A stretch of 9,820 nucleotides of DNA, from the NCBI GenBank assembly GCA_900552415.1, contig USAD01000084.1:1-9820 (forward strand). The letters run 5' to 3'. The position numbers were made by a program, and so were the translations under genes. Origin of the DNA: an uncultured Parabacteroides sp. Its GTDB lineage: Bacteria > Bacteroidota > Bacteroidia > Bacteroidales > Tannerellaceae. The notes under the pieces were generated by a model. The model was given only the letters and a program-made list of their open reading frames with translations, searched no databases and was not told where the DNA came from. This document shows, piece by piece, positions 1-6,981 of this stretch (positions are counted from its first letter, which is position 1; every line of letters starts with the position of its first letter).

Positions 1-18
1 ACTGAACGAGAGAGGTGA
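1..18 (+). CDS. Possible 3' end of an upstream gene (mcrB?), partial
   Basis: Reading from base 1 gives five codons (T-E-R-E-R) and a TGA stop at 16-18, immediately before the mcrC ribosome binding site and start. McrC genes normally follow mcrB, the AAA+ GTPase that recognises modified DNA, so this could be the last codons of mcrB. Five residues cannot identify a protein; the call rests only on position. Confidence 0.25.
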   Translation, partial: TERER

Positions 19-22
19 TAAC

Positions 23-1246
23 TTGCTTGTCTTTCCCCTCTCCTTCCAAGAGTGCGAGGACCACATTGGTGAACAACATTTGTTCGATTTAGAGCCTCGC
101 AAGAAAGGATACATCGCCAAGACCGGGAATTTAGCGGGTTTTATCGGCATAAACGATCTCCAGATAACCATCCATTCCCGTTTTTCCAACAAAGAGACCG
201 ATGAAGATTTCTTCCTGCATTATATGCTACAAAAAGTTTTATCTGTGAACCTTTTTGACCTCAAGCATACGACCACCGACGAACAGATCCTAGATTTCCT
301 ACTCTACCTTTTTCCATATTATCTGAAAAAAGCTTTATCACAAGGCTTGTACAAAGCATATAAGCGAAAAGAATACAACGACACCAATGTTCGTGGGACA
401 ATTGATATCAATCGCCACATAAAAATGAACATGCCCTTCAATGGACGTGTCGCCTATCACACCCGTGAGTTTAGCCACGACAATAACTTAACCCAACTAA
501 TTCGACATACCATAGAATATATCCGCACAAGAAAGATGGGCAATGCCCTGTTGCAAAATAACCCAGATACACAAGCTTATGTTTCACAAATCATCCTAGC
601 CACTCCTACTTACAAACGACAAGACAGACTCAAAGTAATTCAAAACAACCAAAAGCTTACCCATCATCCTTATTTCACAAACTATCCCCCTTTACAAAAG
701 CTCTGCCTAAAAATATTAAATCATGAACAACTGAAATACGGAAAGGAAAAAGACAAAATTTACGGTCTTATTTTTGATGTCGCTAGGCGTAGGGAAGAAT
801 ATTTGGCAACCCTACTCACACGGCAAGGATTCAAGCATCCAGATAACCGCCGGAAAACGAATGGTGTTTGGTTGGGATTCCACGAGACGATAAGCCATAA
901 AAACAACGCGTTCTTACGCTTCCCCGATTTTTATGACCGGGAACCGGACGGGATCATTATTGACGCAAAATACAAACAGCATATTAATGATGTCGCGGAT
1001 ATCAACCAGATCATCACCTATCTATATCGATTAAAAGGACGTTTAGGATTATTTATCCAACCATCCATTTGTTCAGGCAACCCGCACTCATACACTTTAC
1101 GAGGATATGGCATAGACCAGGATGCCCACCTGATAAAATACCAAATCCCGATACCAACAAACCTGTCAAGCTATGAAACGTTCGTCTTGGAGATGTGTTC
1201 CATAGAGCAGACGCTCAAAATGGCACTCGATCATTATCGTCTGTAA
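23..1246 (+). CDS. mcrC: McrC-family subunit of a 5-methylcytosine-type restriction system
   Basis: McrC is the nuclease subunit that joins McrB GTPase rings and cuts DNA carrying modified cytosines in the cytoplasm. The 407-residue product looks full length. The N-terminal half matches the family's DNA-facing region, including a conserved-looking stretch at about 118-165 (VRGTIDINRH, then SHDNNLTQLIRHT). The C-terminal third holds a PD-(D/E)xK nuclease core: D302 in FPDF, then D314-A-K316 in IIIDAKYK, about the spacing of the E. coli McrC catalytic triad. I chose TTG at 23 because a good GAGAGG ribosome binding site lies about 8 bases upstream. The frame is open to the window edge, so an earlier start is possible. 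The partner mcrB should lie just left of the window. Family assignment is strong; the exact modified base recognised cannot be told. Confidence 0.88.
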   Translation: MLVFPLSFQECEDHIGEQHLFDLEPRKKGYIAKTGNLAGFIGINDLQITIHSRFSNKETDEDFFLHYMLQKVLSVNLFDLKHTTTDEQILDFLLYLFPYYLKKALSQGLYKAYKRKEYNDTNVRGTIDINRHIKMNMPFNGRVAYHTREFSHDNNLTQLIRHTIEYIRTRKMGNALLQNNPDTQAYVSQIILATPTYKRQDRLKVIQNNQKLTHHPYFTNYPPLQKLCLKILNHEQLKYGKEKDKIYGLIFDVARRREEYLATLLTRQGFKHPDNRRKTNGVWLGFHETISHKNNAFLRFPDFYDREPDGIIIDAKYKQHINDVADINQIITYLYRLKGRLGLFIQPSICSGNPHSYTLRGYGIDQDAHLIKYQIPIPTNLSSYETFVLEMCSIEQTLKMALDHYRL

Positions 1247-1867
1247 TCCTAATCTTTCAACCTATCATTTTGTCAAAATACCCCCTTTTTCCTTGCGATA
1301 TTCCGGAGAGGGATACGAGAACCATAGAAATAGGCGATCCTGGCGAAGTTAAGAAAACACGGGATGACACCAGAAGAGGGCAATATATATCTATATAATT
1401 AAAATATTCCAACAATAGAAACAACATACCATAATCATAAAGAAAAATCGCTCAATATAACACTTGCGAGACAATCGGGAAATAGCCCATAAAATCAACG
1501 GAAAAGGCATGAAAATCCGACTTAATGGCCCTTGTTCGTGCACACATACGTTCATGCGAACCGATACATACGGTCGTGTCGGCCAATACATATAGAGATA
1601 TCGGGCGAAAGGTACGCTCGCACGTGCTTTTTTCTTCGGAAGAAATGTTACTTTCCTTCGGAGAAAACGCGCATTTCCTTCGGAGAAAACCATCTTTTAG
1701 TCCGAACAGAATCGTTATCCTCTCCTTTTTAGGCGTCAAACAGCTCTTTTCTTTCCCTTTTTTGTCAAAATACGAGTTACCGGATAAGTCAAGATTCAAG
1801 ACAAAAGAAAGTGACCAAGACATTCAGGCGACTATTTGCTATTCTCGAAAAAGCGCCAGGTAAAAGC
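1247..1867. other. 621-base gene-free stretch between convergent genes
   Basis: No convincing gene is present. Short frames open on both strands through 1390-1860 are by-products of a periodic repeat array (1540-1693). A 14-base direct repeat, TTTTGTCAAAATAC, occurs at 1268-1281 and again at 1760-1773. The stretch 1383-1410 is very AT-rich. No strong hairpin followed by a T-run was found for either flanking gene, although both must terminate here because mcrC and the ATPase gene converge. Confidence 0.6.
1540..1693. repeat. Degenerate 22-bp-period dyad array (about 7 units)
   Basis: The stretch divides into seven consecutive 22-base units starting at 1540, 1562, 1584, 1606, 1628, 1650 and 1672. 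The first three share an ACATA core near their start. The last three share a CTTCGG core at exactly 1634, 1656 and 1678; two of them are near identical (TTTCCTTCGGAGAAAAC at 1652 and 1674). The fifth is an almost perfect palindrome, TTTCTTCGGAAGAAA at 1631-1645. The second is bounded by CCGA...TCGG. CTTCGG is the sequence of the very stable UUCG tetraloop with its closing pair, so an RNA copy would fold into small hairpins. Function is unknown; a dispersed intergenic repeat family or a transcription barrier between convergent genes are options. Confidence 0.55.
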
Positions 1868-3064
1868 TCATTTAAATAACAAACCAAGATCCATCGACAA
1901 GAATTCCTCAAACGAGAGACCACCGGAACCGACAACGAATGCCCTGTAGGGCTTGTAAGTCTCAGAAAAAAGAGCTAAACCCCGATTGGTTATCCTGCGT
2001 CCACTTTTCACCTCAATGGCCACGATTTTATTTCGCCGGACAAGGACAAAATCAACCTCATCCGCCTTGTCCCTCCAATAGAAAACCCTATAGACGACGG
2101 CATGCGACTGGCTGACCAAATATGCGCCAATAGCTGACTCAACGTACCGCCCCCACAACTTGGGATCCTCTATAACCTCCTGATAATCCTCATCTACATA
2201 AACATTACGGAGCGCATTATTGTGAACCTGGAATTTCGGGACGGAATTATATTTCCGGGCTTCATCGACAGCATATTTCTGTAATCCGCAAAGAAGTCCG
2301 CACTCATCAAGCAAATGCAGATAGCCAGCCAAAGTCGTCACGTTTCCGGCGTCTTGCAATTGTGCGGCGATCTTCGTAAGAGACAAAAGTTCGCCACTAT
2401 AACTACTCCCGATCTCGAATAATTGCCGTAAAAGTTGCGGTTTCATGATTTTCGTATCCATCAAGACATCCTTGGAAATGGATGGCTCTATCAACGAATC
2501 TTTCACGTAATTTCGCCAACGGGTCTCATTGCCAACATATTGAGCCGCACCAGGATATCCGCCGAAATAAACATACTGCCATAACGACCAGCCAAAACAA
2601 TCCCTCATTTCCGGATAAGTCCAATGGGTGAGGCGAATCAACTCAAAACGGCCAGCAAGAGATTCTGTCAACCCTTTCTCTATAAGCATCCTGGAAGAAC
2701 CGAGCAAAACAACAACCAGTTCCCGTTTCTCACGAGTATCCCGGTCCCATTCCGCCTTGACCGTCTCACTCCAATTCTTGATTTTCTGGATCTCGTCGAT
2801 CACCAATAATCTTCTCGACTCACCTCGTACGGCCATCTTCATCCTTTGGGATTCCCAGATTTGGGAAAGCCAATCGGAGGAGACGCCAGTCACATCATCA
2901 GCTGAATAGTTGTCAAAAGGCAAAACACACTCTTCCAAGACCTGTCCGATCAATGTTGTCTTTCCAACCTGACGAGGTCCAACAATCACTTGCATCTTAC
3001 TGCGAGGTTCCTCTAATCGCCCCAAGATCTCCTTGAATTGCGTTCTCTTATAAGTCATCTCCAT
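1868..3064 (-). CDS. AAA-family ATPase with C-terminal DUF4143 (PD-(D/E)xK-like) domain
   Basis: The 398-residue protein belongs to the widespread AAA_14/DUF4143 ATPases of Bacteroidota and archaea, whose cellular role is not established. Walker A is at 29-37 (GPRQVGKTT), Walker B at 86-91 (LLVIDE), and a sensor-like strand LLGSS follows. The middle looks like a helical winged-helix segment (LTKIAAQL about 232). The C-terminal domain carries the nuclease-like pattern E336-V-D338 and E351-V-K353 (DEVDFVLV...AIEVKSG), so it may bind or cut nucleic acid. The start at 3064 gives MEMT; a second ATG two codons in is equally possible. It stands alone on the minus strand, convergent with mcrC and divergent from the secretion operon, with its own promoter and a repeat-bearing leader. 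Some relatives sit in defence islands, which fits the mcrC neighbour, but an immune role is only inference. Confidence 0.88.
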   Translation of the reverse strand: MEMTYKRTQFKEILGRLEEPRSKMQVIVGPRQVGKTTLIGQVLEECVLPFDNYSADDVTGVSSDWLSQIWESQRMKMAVRGESRRLLVIDEIQKIKNWSETVKAEWDRDTREKRELVVVLLGSSRMLIEKGLTESLAGRFELIRLTHWTYPEMRDCFGWSLWQYVYFGGYPGAAQYVGNETRWRNYVKDSLIEPSISKDVLMDTKIMKPQLLRQLFEIGSSYSGELLSLTKIAAQLQDAGNVTTLAGYLHLLDECGLLCGLQKYAVDEARKYNSVPKFQVHNNALRNVYVDEDYQEVIEDPKLWGRYVESAIGAYLVSQSHAVVYRVFYWRDKADEVDFVLVRRNKIVAIEVKSGRRITNRGLALFSETYKPYRAFVVGSGGLSFEEFLSMDLGLLFK

Positions 3065-3119
3065 AAATGTTCAATCAGCTGATTCGAAATGTTCAATGAA
3101 ACGAACAAAAATGTTCAAT
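3065..3119 (-). repeat. Three 11-bp direct repeats at 22-bp spacing in the ATPase leader
   Basis: AAATGTTCAAT (minus strand ATTGAACATTT) occurs without mismatch at 3065-3075, 3087-3097 and 3109-3119, a period of exactly 22 bp, about two helical turns. A perfect 12-bp palindrome, AATCAGCTGATT (3073-3084), links the first two copies. All lie between the predicted minus-strand transcription start (about 3120) and the ATPase start codon, so they would be in the mRNA leader. They look like an operator for a protein binding one DNA face, possibly autoregulation by the ATPase; an RNA role is the alternative. Confidence 0.7.
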
Positions 3120-3126
3120 CCATTTC

Positions 3127-3158
3127 CAAAAATAGACAATTATATTGAGTCTTCCAAA
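3127..3158 (-). promoter_or_regulatory. Bacteroides-type promoter for the ATPase gene
   Basis: On the minus strand, TTTG (3158-3155) is followed after 20 bases by TATTTTTG (3134-3127), a perfect match to TAnnTTTG. This is the -33/-7 arrangement of the primary sigma factor of Bacteroidota. It predicts transcription starting near 3120, about 55 bases before the ATPase start codon and just at the edge of the three 11-bp repeats. Confidence 0.65.
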
Positions 3159-3172
3159 ATGTGCCAGAAAAT

Positions 3173-3215
3173 AATACAGTGGTGTGCCAAAATCCGGAAC
3201 GCACCACAGTGTATT
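3173..3215. repeat. Long inverted repeat between divergent genes
   Basis: Left arm AATACA-GTGGTG (3173-3184) pairs with right arm CACCAC-AG-TGTATT (3202-3215), giving 12 base pairs with a two-base bulge around a 17-base loop. A TGTGCCA direct repeat (3160-3166, 3183-3189) overlaps it. It lies between the two divergent promoters. It has no T-run on either side, so a regulator binding site is more likely than a terminator. It also sits near the left edge of the secretion operon, so a relic of an insertion boundary cannot be excluded. Confidence 0.5.
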
Positions 3216-3257
3216 GAAAATATTTCCACTGATGTAGGTACTTTTCCGAATGTTTAT

Positions 3258-3265
3258 TACTTTTG
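3258..3265 (+). promoter_or_regulatory. Candidate -7 box of the E1/type VI baseplate operon
   Basis: TACTTTTG matches TAnnTTTG. Transcription would begin near 3272, leaving a leader of about 20 bases before the ATG at 3293. No clear TTTG is found at the expected -33 distance, so the promoter may be weak or activator-dependent. The box overlaps a possible TTG start at 3263, which argues against that start. Confidence 0.45.
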
Positions 3266-3292
3266 AACAAGAATAACGGACAAGCATTCCTG

Positions 3293-4528
3293 ATGAAAGC
3301 AGACAATCCCATCCCAACCATCGCCACGCCGCTTGGGGCGGATCTCTATCCGCGCCTCTCGTGGTTCAAGCAAGACAGGCTGAGAGCGGCCAATGTCATG
3401 GTGGTGGGCTGCGGCGCGTTAGGAAACGAGGTGCTCAAGAACTTGGCCCTGTTTGGAGTTGGCCACCTGGTAGTTGTCGACTTTGATGTCGTCGAGCCTT
3501 CCAACCTGACCCGTTCCATCCTGTTCAACCGGGCAGATGCCCAGGCGGGCCGTCCTAAAGCGCTCGTCGCGGCCGAACGGATCCAGGAGATCAATCCCGA
3601 GATCCGGGTATTGCCCCTGTTGGGCGACATCACTCATGATGTGGGATTTGGCCTTTTGCGACGGATGGATGTTGTCGTCGGGTGCGTAGACAACCGTTGG
3701 GCCCGCTATTGCCTGAACCGGCTCTGCATGCGTGCCAACGTCCCCTGGGTGGATGGCGGCATCGACGGACTTGAGGGAACCGCCCGTGTCTTCATGCCCG
3801 GCAAGAACTGTTACGCCTGCAACCTGGGGCCTGAGGCGCTCAAGGATCTCTCCTACCGCCTCTCATGCGCCTCGGCGATCAAGCGGAATGAACAGGCCGG
3901 CCACGTGCCGACGACTCCGGTCATTGCCTCCATCATCGGGGCAGTCGAGGCACAAGAGGCCATCAAGCTGTTGCATCCCGACGAGCTGGCCAATGGGCAA
4001 CTCACCTCTCTCTGTGGCAAGATGCTTTATTATGAGGGACAACACCTGGCCGCCCGGATCGTAGACTTCGTTGGCTACGACGAGGATTGTCCCGTTCACG
4101 AGCAATGGCAACCCATCGAGCAATCGGAGCTGACGACCGACCTGAGAATCGAAGATGCCCTAACACGTCTATCACAATTGTTTGGCAACCAAGAGGTGAC
4201 CATCCACTTGCGAGACCACGCCTTCGTGGATTACCTCATTGCCCGTGATGAGGAGGAGCGAAAATTCATCGCCATGCGACCGGATTACGCCATCGAGCAA
4301 CTTGTGGAGAGTGATCCCGATTTAAGCTATCGGCGATTCCATTCCCTGCTCCAACATGAGATCAAACGTATAGACGCCCATTTCCCCTATCCGGACTTGA
4401 CCTTGGGGCAAGTCGGTATCCCGGCATGGGACGTCTTATACGTTAGCGCCGGCCAGACGGAACATTACGTCGAACTGGCCGACGAGCGTCATTATTCAGG
4501 AACCTTATCCAAAAGCGAGCAACCATGA
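3293..4528 (+). CDS. E1-like ubiquitin-activating enzyme (ThiF/MoeB/HesA fold)
   Basis: E1 enzymes adenylate the C-terminal Gly of a ubiquitin-like protein and pass it to a cysteine. Numbering the 411 residues from the ATG at 3293: nucleotide loop G39-C-G-A-L-G44; acidic strand end D63-F-D65; NLTR with R74; K89 in GRPKA; D133-N in GCVDN. These match the adenylation residues of the family. Zinc ligands appear as C173-Y-A-C176 and C266-P-V-H269; the last ligand is His where Cys is usual. C192 (RLSCAS), before the VPTTP loop, is the best catalytic Cys candidate. A C-terminal extension of about 130 residues ends with GIPAWDVLYV, probably for partner binding. A TTG at 3263 would add ten residues, but it overlaps the promoter box. 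The stop overlaps the tssG start (ATGA), so the two are translationally coupled. The Ubl and E2 downstream argue for protein conjugation over cofactor sulfur chemistry. Confidence 0.88.
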   Translation: MKADNPIPTIATPLGADLYPRLSWFKQDRLRAANVMVVGCGALGNEVLKNLALFGVGHLVVVDFDVVEPSNLTRSILFNRADAQAGRPKALVAAERIQEINPEIRVLPLLGDITHDVGFGLLRRMDVVVGCVDNRWARYCLNRLCMRANVPWVDGGIDGLEGTARVFMPGKNCYACNLGPEALKDLSYRLSCASAIKRNEQAGHVPTTPVIASIIGAVEAQEAIKLLHPDELANGQLTSLCGKMLYYEGQHLAARIVDFVGYDEDCPVHEQWQPIEQSELTTDLRIEDALTRLSQLFGNQEVTIHLRDHAFVDYLIARDEEERKFIAMRPDYAIEQLVESDPDLSYRRFHSLLQHEIKRIDAHFPYPDLTLGQVGIPAWDVLYVSAGQTEHYVELADERHYSGTLSKSEQP

Positions 4529-5313
4529 CGAACGAGACAAACTTATACGAGATCAGCGCCGAATTCTTGCTGAACTACCTCTATCCGGACCGGATGGACC
4601 AATGGGAGGTGGATTGCGCCGGTACCTTTTACCGGAACTACAGTGAGGATATCCTGGCAATCGACGAGGAGAAAGGAGCCGTACGCCTGGCACGCGACAG
4701 CTTCCTGCGATTGTTGCCCCAAGGCGTGATCGCCAACGACAATGCCCTGAAAGGAAATGACTTTGAACAGAAGTATGAGCGCCTGAAAAAGAAGGAGGAG
4801 CTGCTACGATCCCTCTTTAAACCGGTCGACACGCTCGCTTTCCGTTTCCGGCTCCACATTGAGAATCAGGTTACCCAGCTCTCGGAGAAGAAATTGGTTT
4901 TCCTGTTAAAGCATTATTTTCACTACGATATTACACAGGAAAAGGATCCCTACATCCAGAGAGTAGCGCCCTTCCTGCTTTTCGTCAACCAGTTGCGGGC
5001 AAATTACGGTTTTATTCGCGACCTGCTCGCCTGCCTGTTCAACCACAAGGTCGAGATACACAAGGGCCTCTATACCTGGGAAGAGGATGAGCGTTGCGCC
5101 TGCCCGGCCATCGAATTCCAACTGATCGTCCCCAACCTGACGGCCGAGGCCTACGACAAGCTGGATAAGGCGATCGCGCCCTTGCGGGAATTCCTTATCG
5201 AATGGTTCATTCCCTTCGACACCCATTGCGTCATCGGCATCAGGCAGCACGGCCAGCCGTTTACCCTTGGAGAGTCGTTGACACTGGATTACAACACTGA
5301 GATCGGACAATGA
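4525..5313 (+). CDS. tssG: Type VI secretion baseplate protein TssG (Bacteroidota type)
   Basis: TssG is a wedge subunit that bridges TssF, TssE and TssK in the type VI baseplate at the inner membrane. The 262-residue product is shorter than proteobacterial TssG. It has an N-terminal part with a charged helix (about 84-95), a central region (LAFRFRLHIE, about 107-116, then a helical run to about 175), and a C-terminal beta-rich part with repeated hydrophobic strands ending TLGESLTLDYNTEIG. The match is recognised mainly from overall pattern and from its neighbours TssK, TssE and TssF. Its ATG lies inside the stop region of the E1 gene (four-base overlap), which strongly suggests the two proteins are made in linked amounts. 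Assignment is likely but the family diverges strongly here. Confidence 0.7.
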   Translation: MTNETNLYEISAEFLLNYLYPDRMDQWEVDCAGTFYRNYSEDILAIDEEKGAVRLARDSFLRLLPQGVIANDNALKGNDFEQKYERLKKKEELLRSLFKPVDTLAFRFRLHIENQVTQLSEKKLVFLLKHYFHYDITQEKDPYIQRVAPFLLFVNQLRANYGFIRDLLACLFNHKVEIHKGLYTWEEDERCACPAIEFQLIVPNLTAEAYDKLDKAIAPLREFLIEWFIPFDTHCVIGIRQHGQPFTLGESLTLDYNTEIGQ

Positions 5314-5353
5314 AGATACATCAACCTAGCATATTGACACGAGAGGAACAATT

Positions 5354-6496
5354 ATGAATATCAACTCAAGAATAGACTGGAAAGCCGGCATGGCGATCTC
5401 CGAGCGGACCTTCATCGAGATGGACGAGAACCTCGCCCGTCGGCAAGAGGTCGCGAGCCGGACCGTCAACGGCAACCAATTCGGACTTATCCCCTTCACT
5501 GAATTCAACTGCCAAGGCGGATTCGTCCGCAACAAGCTGGAGATCGAACGGCTACAGTGTATGGCGCTCCTTCCCTCGGGAAAGATCCTGCACATCGACG
5601 AGAAGGTCGTCATTACCATACCTTTGGTCTATGGCGACGAATATTACCTGGCCTGCGGCTTTGGCGAGGGCCAAACTGTTTTCGACGTGAAAGCGGTCCC
5701 GTTCGTCCGCCCCGAATACCAGTTCGGAATCTATCCGCTGAATGAGCTGGAAGGAAGCGACCGTTTCCCGGTAATGAAATTCAAGGTAAAGGATGGTATC
5801 TTCTCGATCGATCCCGATTATATCCCGCCCTGCCTGCATCTCCAGTCGGACAGCCGCTTCCAGCCCTATCTCAAGCAGTTGTCGGAAACCATCTCGCAAG
5901 TGGCCGAACACGCCAACCTGGAATCCGGTGAAGGCAAGAGGGCTTTCCAGCGTTATGCCTACCTGCTGGAAGGTTACGACATGAAAAACCGGACCGCCCA
6001 TTTCATCCAGCTGGCCGACGAAATTGCCCGGGCGATCGATTACTATATCGTAAAGCCCAACACAGAGACGCCAACCGAACTCCAACCCTATAACGAGTAC
6101 GACATCGTCCGTTGGCTGGGATGGCTCGAGCAATATGCCAAAGGGGCGATCTCCATCCTGGATAAAGTTGTTCTTGAGGATCACAGCATTGATTTCGACG
6201 CTTTAAAGGCGCAGATCATAGCGGAACTCTACGAACGGCTCTATCCGGAATTGCACGACAAGCTCTACGAGACACTCAGGGAGCAACTCTATACGGAAAT
6301 CACCGACGACCTGACCCTCAAGCTGACAGACTACGTCAACAACCGCCTCAAGAGCGAGCTGCACGACCTGCTGGCCGGCGAACTGTCGGAAGAGCTCTTC
6401 GAGAAGTTGTTCAAGGCATTGTACGACAGCCTTTACAGGGCATTGTACGTCCCTGAGGAGAAGGAGGAGGAAGAGGAATTTATGCCATTAATCTAG
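5354..6496 (+). CDS. tssK: Type VI secretion baseplate protein TssK with unusual tetrad-repeat tail
   Basis: TssK is the trimeric connector that docks the baseplate to the membrane complex. The N-terminus has the family pattern: W9-K-A-G-M13 (usually W..GM.L), then FGLIPFTEF (about 37-45), and LPSGKILHIDEKV (about 73-85), the usual PDG-like turn. A helical middle (about 165-270) follows. From Leu284 the protein changes into 21 consecutive four-residue units starting with Leu, Ile or Val, then an acidic end (eight residues, seven of them Glu) and FMPLI. Proteobacterial TssK ends instead in a receptor domain contacting TssL/TssM, and this 380-residue protein is also shorter. A strong GAGAGGA ribosome binding site (5341-5347) precedes the ATG at 5354; the gap to tssG is 40 bases. 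It is unlikely to be a contractile phage-tail protein because TssK is specific to type VI systems. Confidence 0.75.
   Translation: MNINSRIDWKAGMAISERTFIEMDENLARRQEVASRTVNGNQFGLIPFTEFNCQGGFVRNKLEIERLQCMALLPSGKILHIDEKVVITIPLVYGDEYYLACGFGEGQTVFDVKAVPFVRPEYQFGIYPLNELEGSDRFPVMKFKVKDGIFSIDPDYIPPCLHLQSDSRFQPYLKQLSETISQVAEHANLESGEGKRAFQRYAYLLEGYDMKNRTAHFIQLADEIARAIDYYIVKPNTETPTELQPYNEYDIVRWLGWLEQYAKGAISILDKVVLEDHSIDFDALKAQIIAELYERLYPELHDKLYETLREQLYTEITDDLTLKLTDYVNNRLKSELHDLLAGELSEELFEKLFKALYDSLYRALYVPEEKEEEEEFMPLI
6203..6454 (+). other. 84-residue tetrad (Lxxx) repeat in the TssK tail
   Basis: Residues 284-367 of TssK read as 21 unbroken tetrads whose first residue is Leu (18), Ile (2) or Val (1), for example LYER LYPE LHDK LYET. 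The second residue is often aromatic: Tyr seven times and Phe twice. The Leu codons vary (CTC, TTG, CTG, CTT, TTA), so the pattern is kept at protein level and is not a recent DNA duplication. A strict period of 4 differs from the 3.5 of ordinary coiled coils and would give a right-handed hydrophobic stripe. Confidence 0.75.
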
Positions 6497-6502
6497 ACCG
6501 CC

Positions 6503-6946
6503 ATGAGTATCCTGTTGCCATTGCGAATCGAGAAAGGCCAATTGGCCCGGGCCAAGAACACCAAGGAGGCGATCGACGCGTTCATCGAACTCCTGCTGGC
6601 CACGCCGTGCCAAAGTTGCGTCGCCGATCGCCAATTCGGTTTCGTTTTCAATAATCTCAAATTCGAGATCTTCAACGAGAACGAAGGGGTCATCTACAAC
6701 TCCGCCATCGGGGATGAGGACCCGGGGCTTTACGACAAGAAGGTCTCCGGCTCCTCCAAGAGCGTCAATACCTTCGCGATCGAGCTGAAAAAAGCCATCG
6801 AGACCTACGAGAAACGGCTTGCCAATGTCTCCGTCACGATGAGCTATATCAAGAACCTAAAAAAAATACATGTCAACATCGAGGGAACGCTCCTGGAAAC
6901 AAACGAGGCTTACAAATACACGACCAGCCTCAACATCTGGAACTGA
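6503..6946 (+). CDS. tssE: Type VI secretion baseplate protein TssE (gp25-like)
   Basis: TssE is the gp25/GPW-like wedge protein from which the contractile sheath starts to polymerise. The 147-residue size is normal for the family. It shows the gp25 layout: an N-terminal helix (about 18-33), an FGF turn at 45-47, a helix at about 87-104 ending in Y102-E103-K-R105-L106, the counterpart of the conserved EPRL motif, then strands VSVTMSY and KIHVNIEGTL. A CQSC pair (C36, C39) just before the FGF turn might bind metal or form a disulfide; I cannot say whether relatives share it. It starts six bases after the tssK stop, with no clear ribosome binding site, so it is clearly in the same operon. Confidence 0.8.
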   Translation: MSILLPLRIEKGQLARAKNTKEAIDAFIELLLATPCQSCVADRQFGFVFNNLKFEIFNENEGVIYNSAIGDEDPGLYDKKVSGSSKSVNTFAIELKKAIETYEKRLANVSVTMSYIKNLKKIHVNIEGTLLETNEAYKYTTSLNIWN

Positions 6947-6981
6947 CATCTCCCCTCGCGTGACATCTAACACTGAAGCAA

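Noticed and set aside
1540..1693. CRISPR-like array
   Set aside because: There is no constant repeat with variable spacers of about 30 bases; units are contiguous and drifting.
1268..1773. 14-base direct repeat TTTTGTCAAAATAC at 1268-1281 and 1760-1773, as if flanking an insertion
   Set aside because: A 14-base AT-rich match is close to what chance allows in a window this size, and there is no transposase or terminal inverted repeat.
1525..1863. Open frames on both strands in the gap after mcrC
   Set aside because: They arise from the 22-bp array, overlap each other on both strands, have odd Arg/Ser-rich products and no ribosome binding site.
3263..3292. TTG start adding ten residues to the E1
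   Set aside because: It overlaps a good -7 promoter box and the ATG at 3293 starts just before the conserved region.
3293..4528. E1 as a molybdopterin or thiamine sulfur-transfer enzyme (MoeB/ThiF)
   Set aside because: No cofactor biosynthesis genes are near, while a ubiquitin-like protein and an E2 are.
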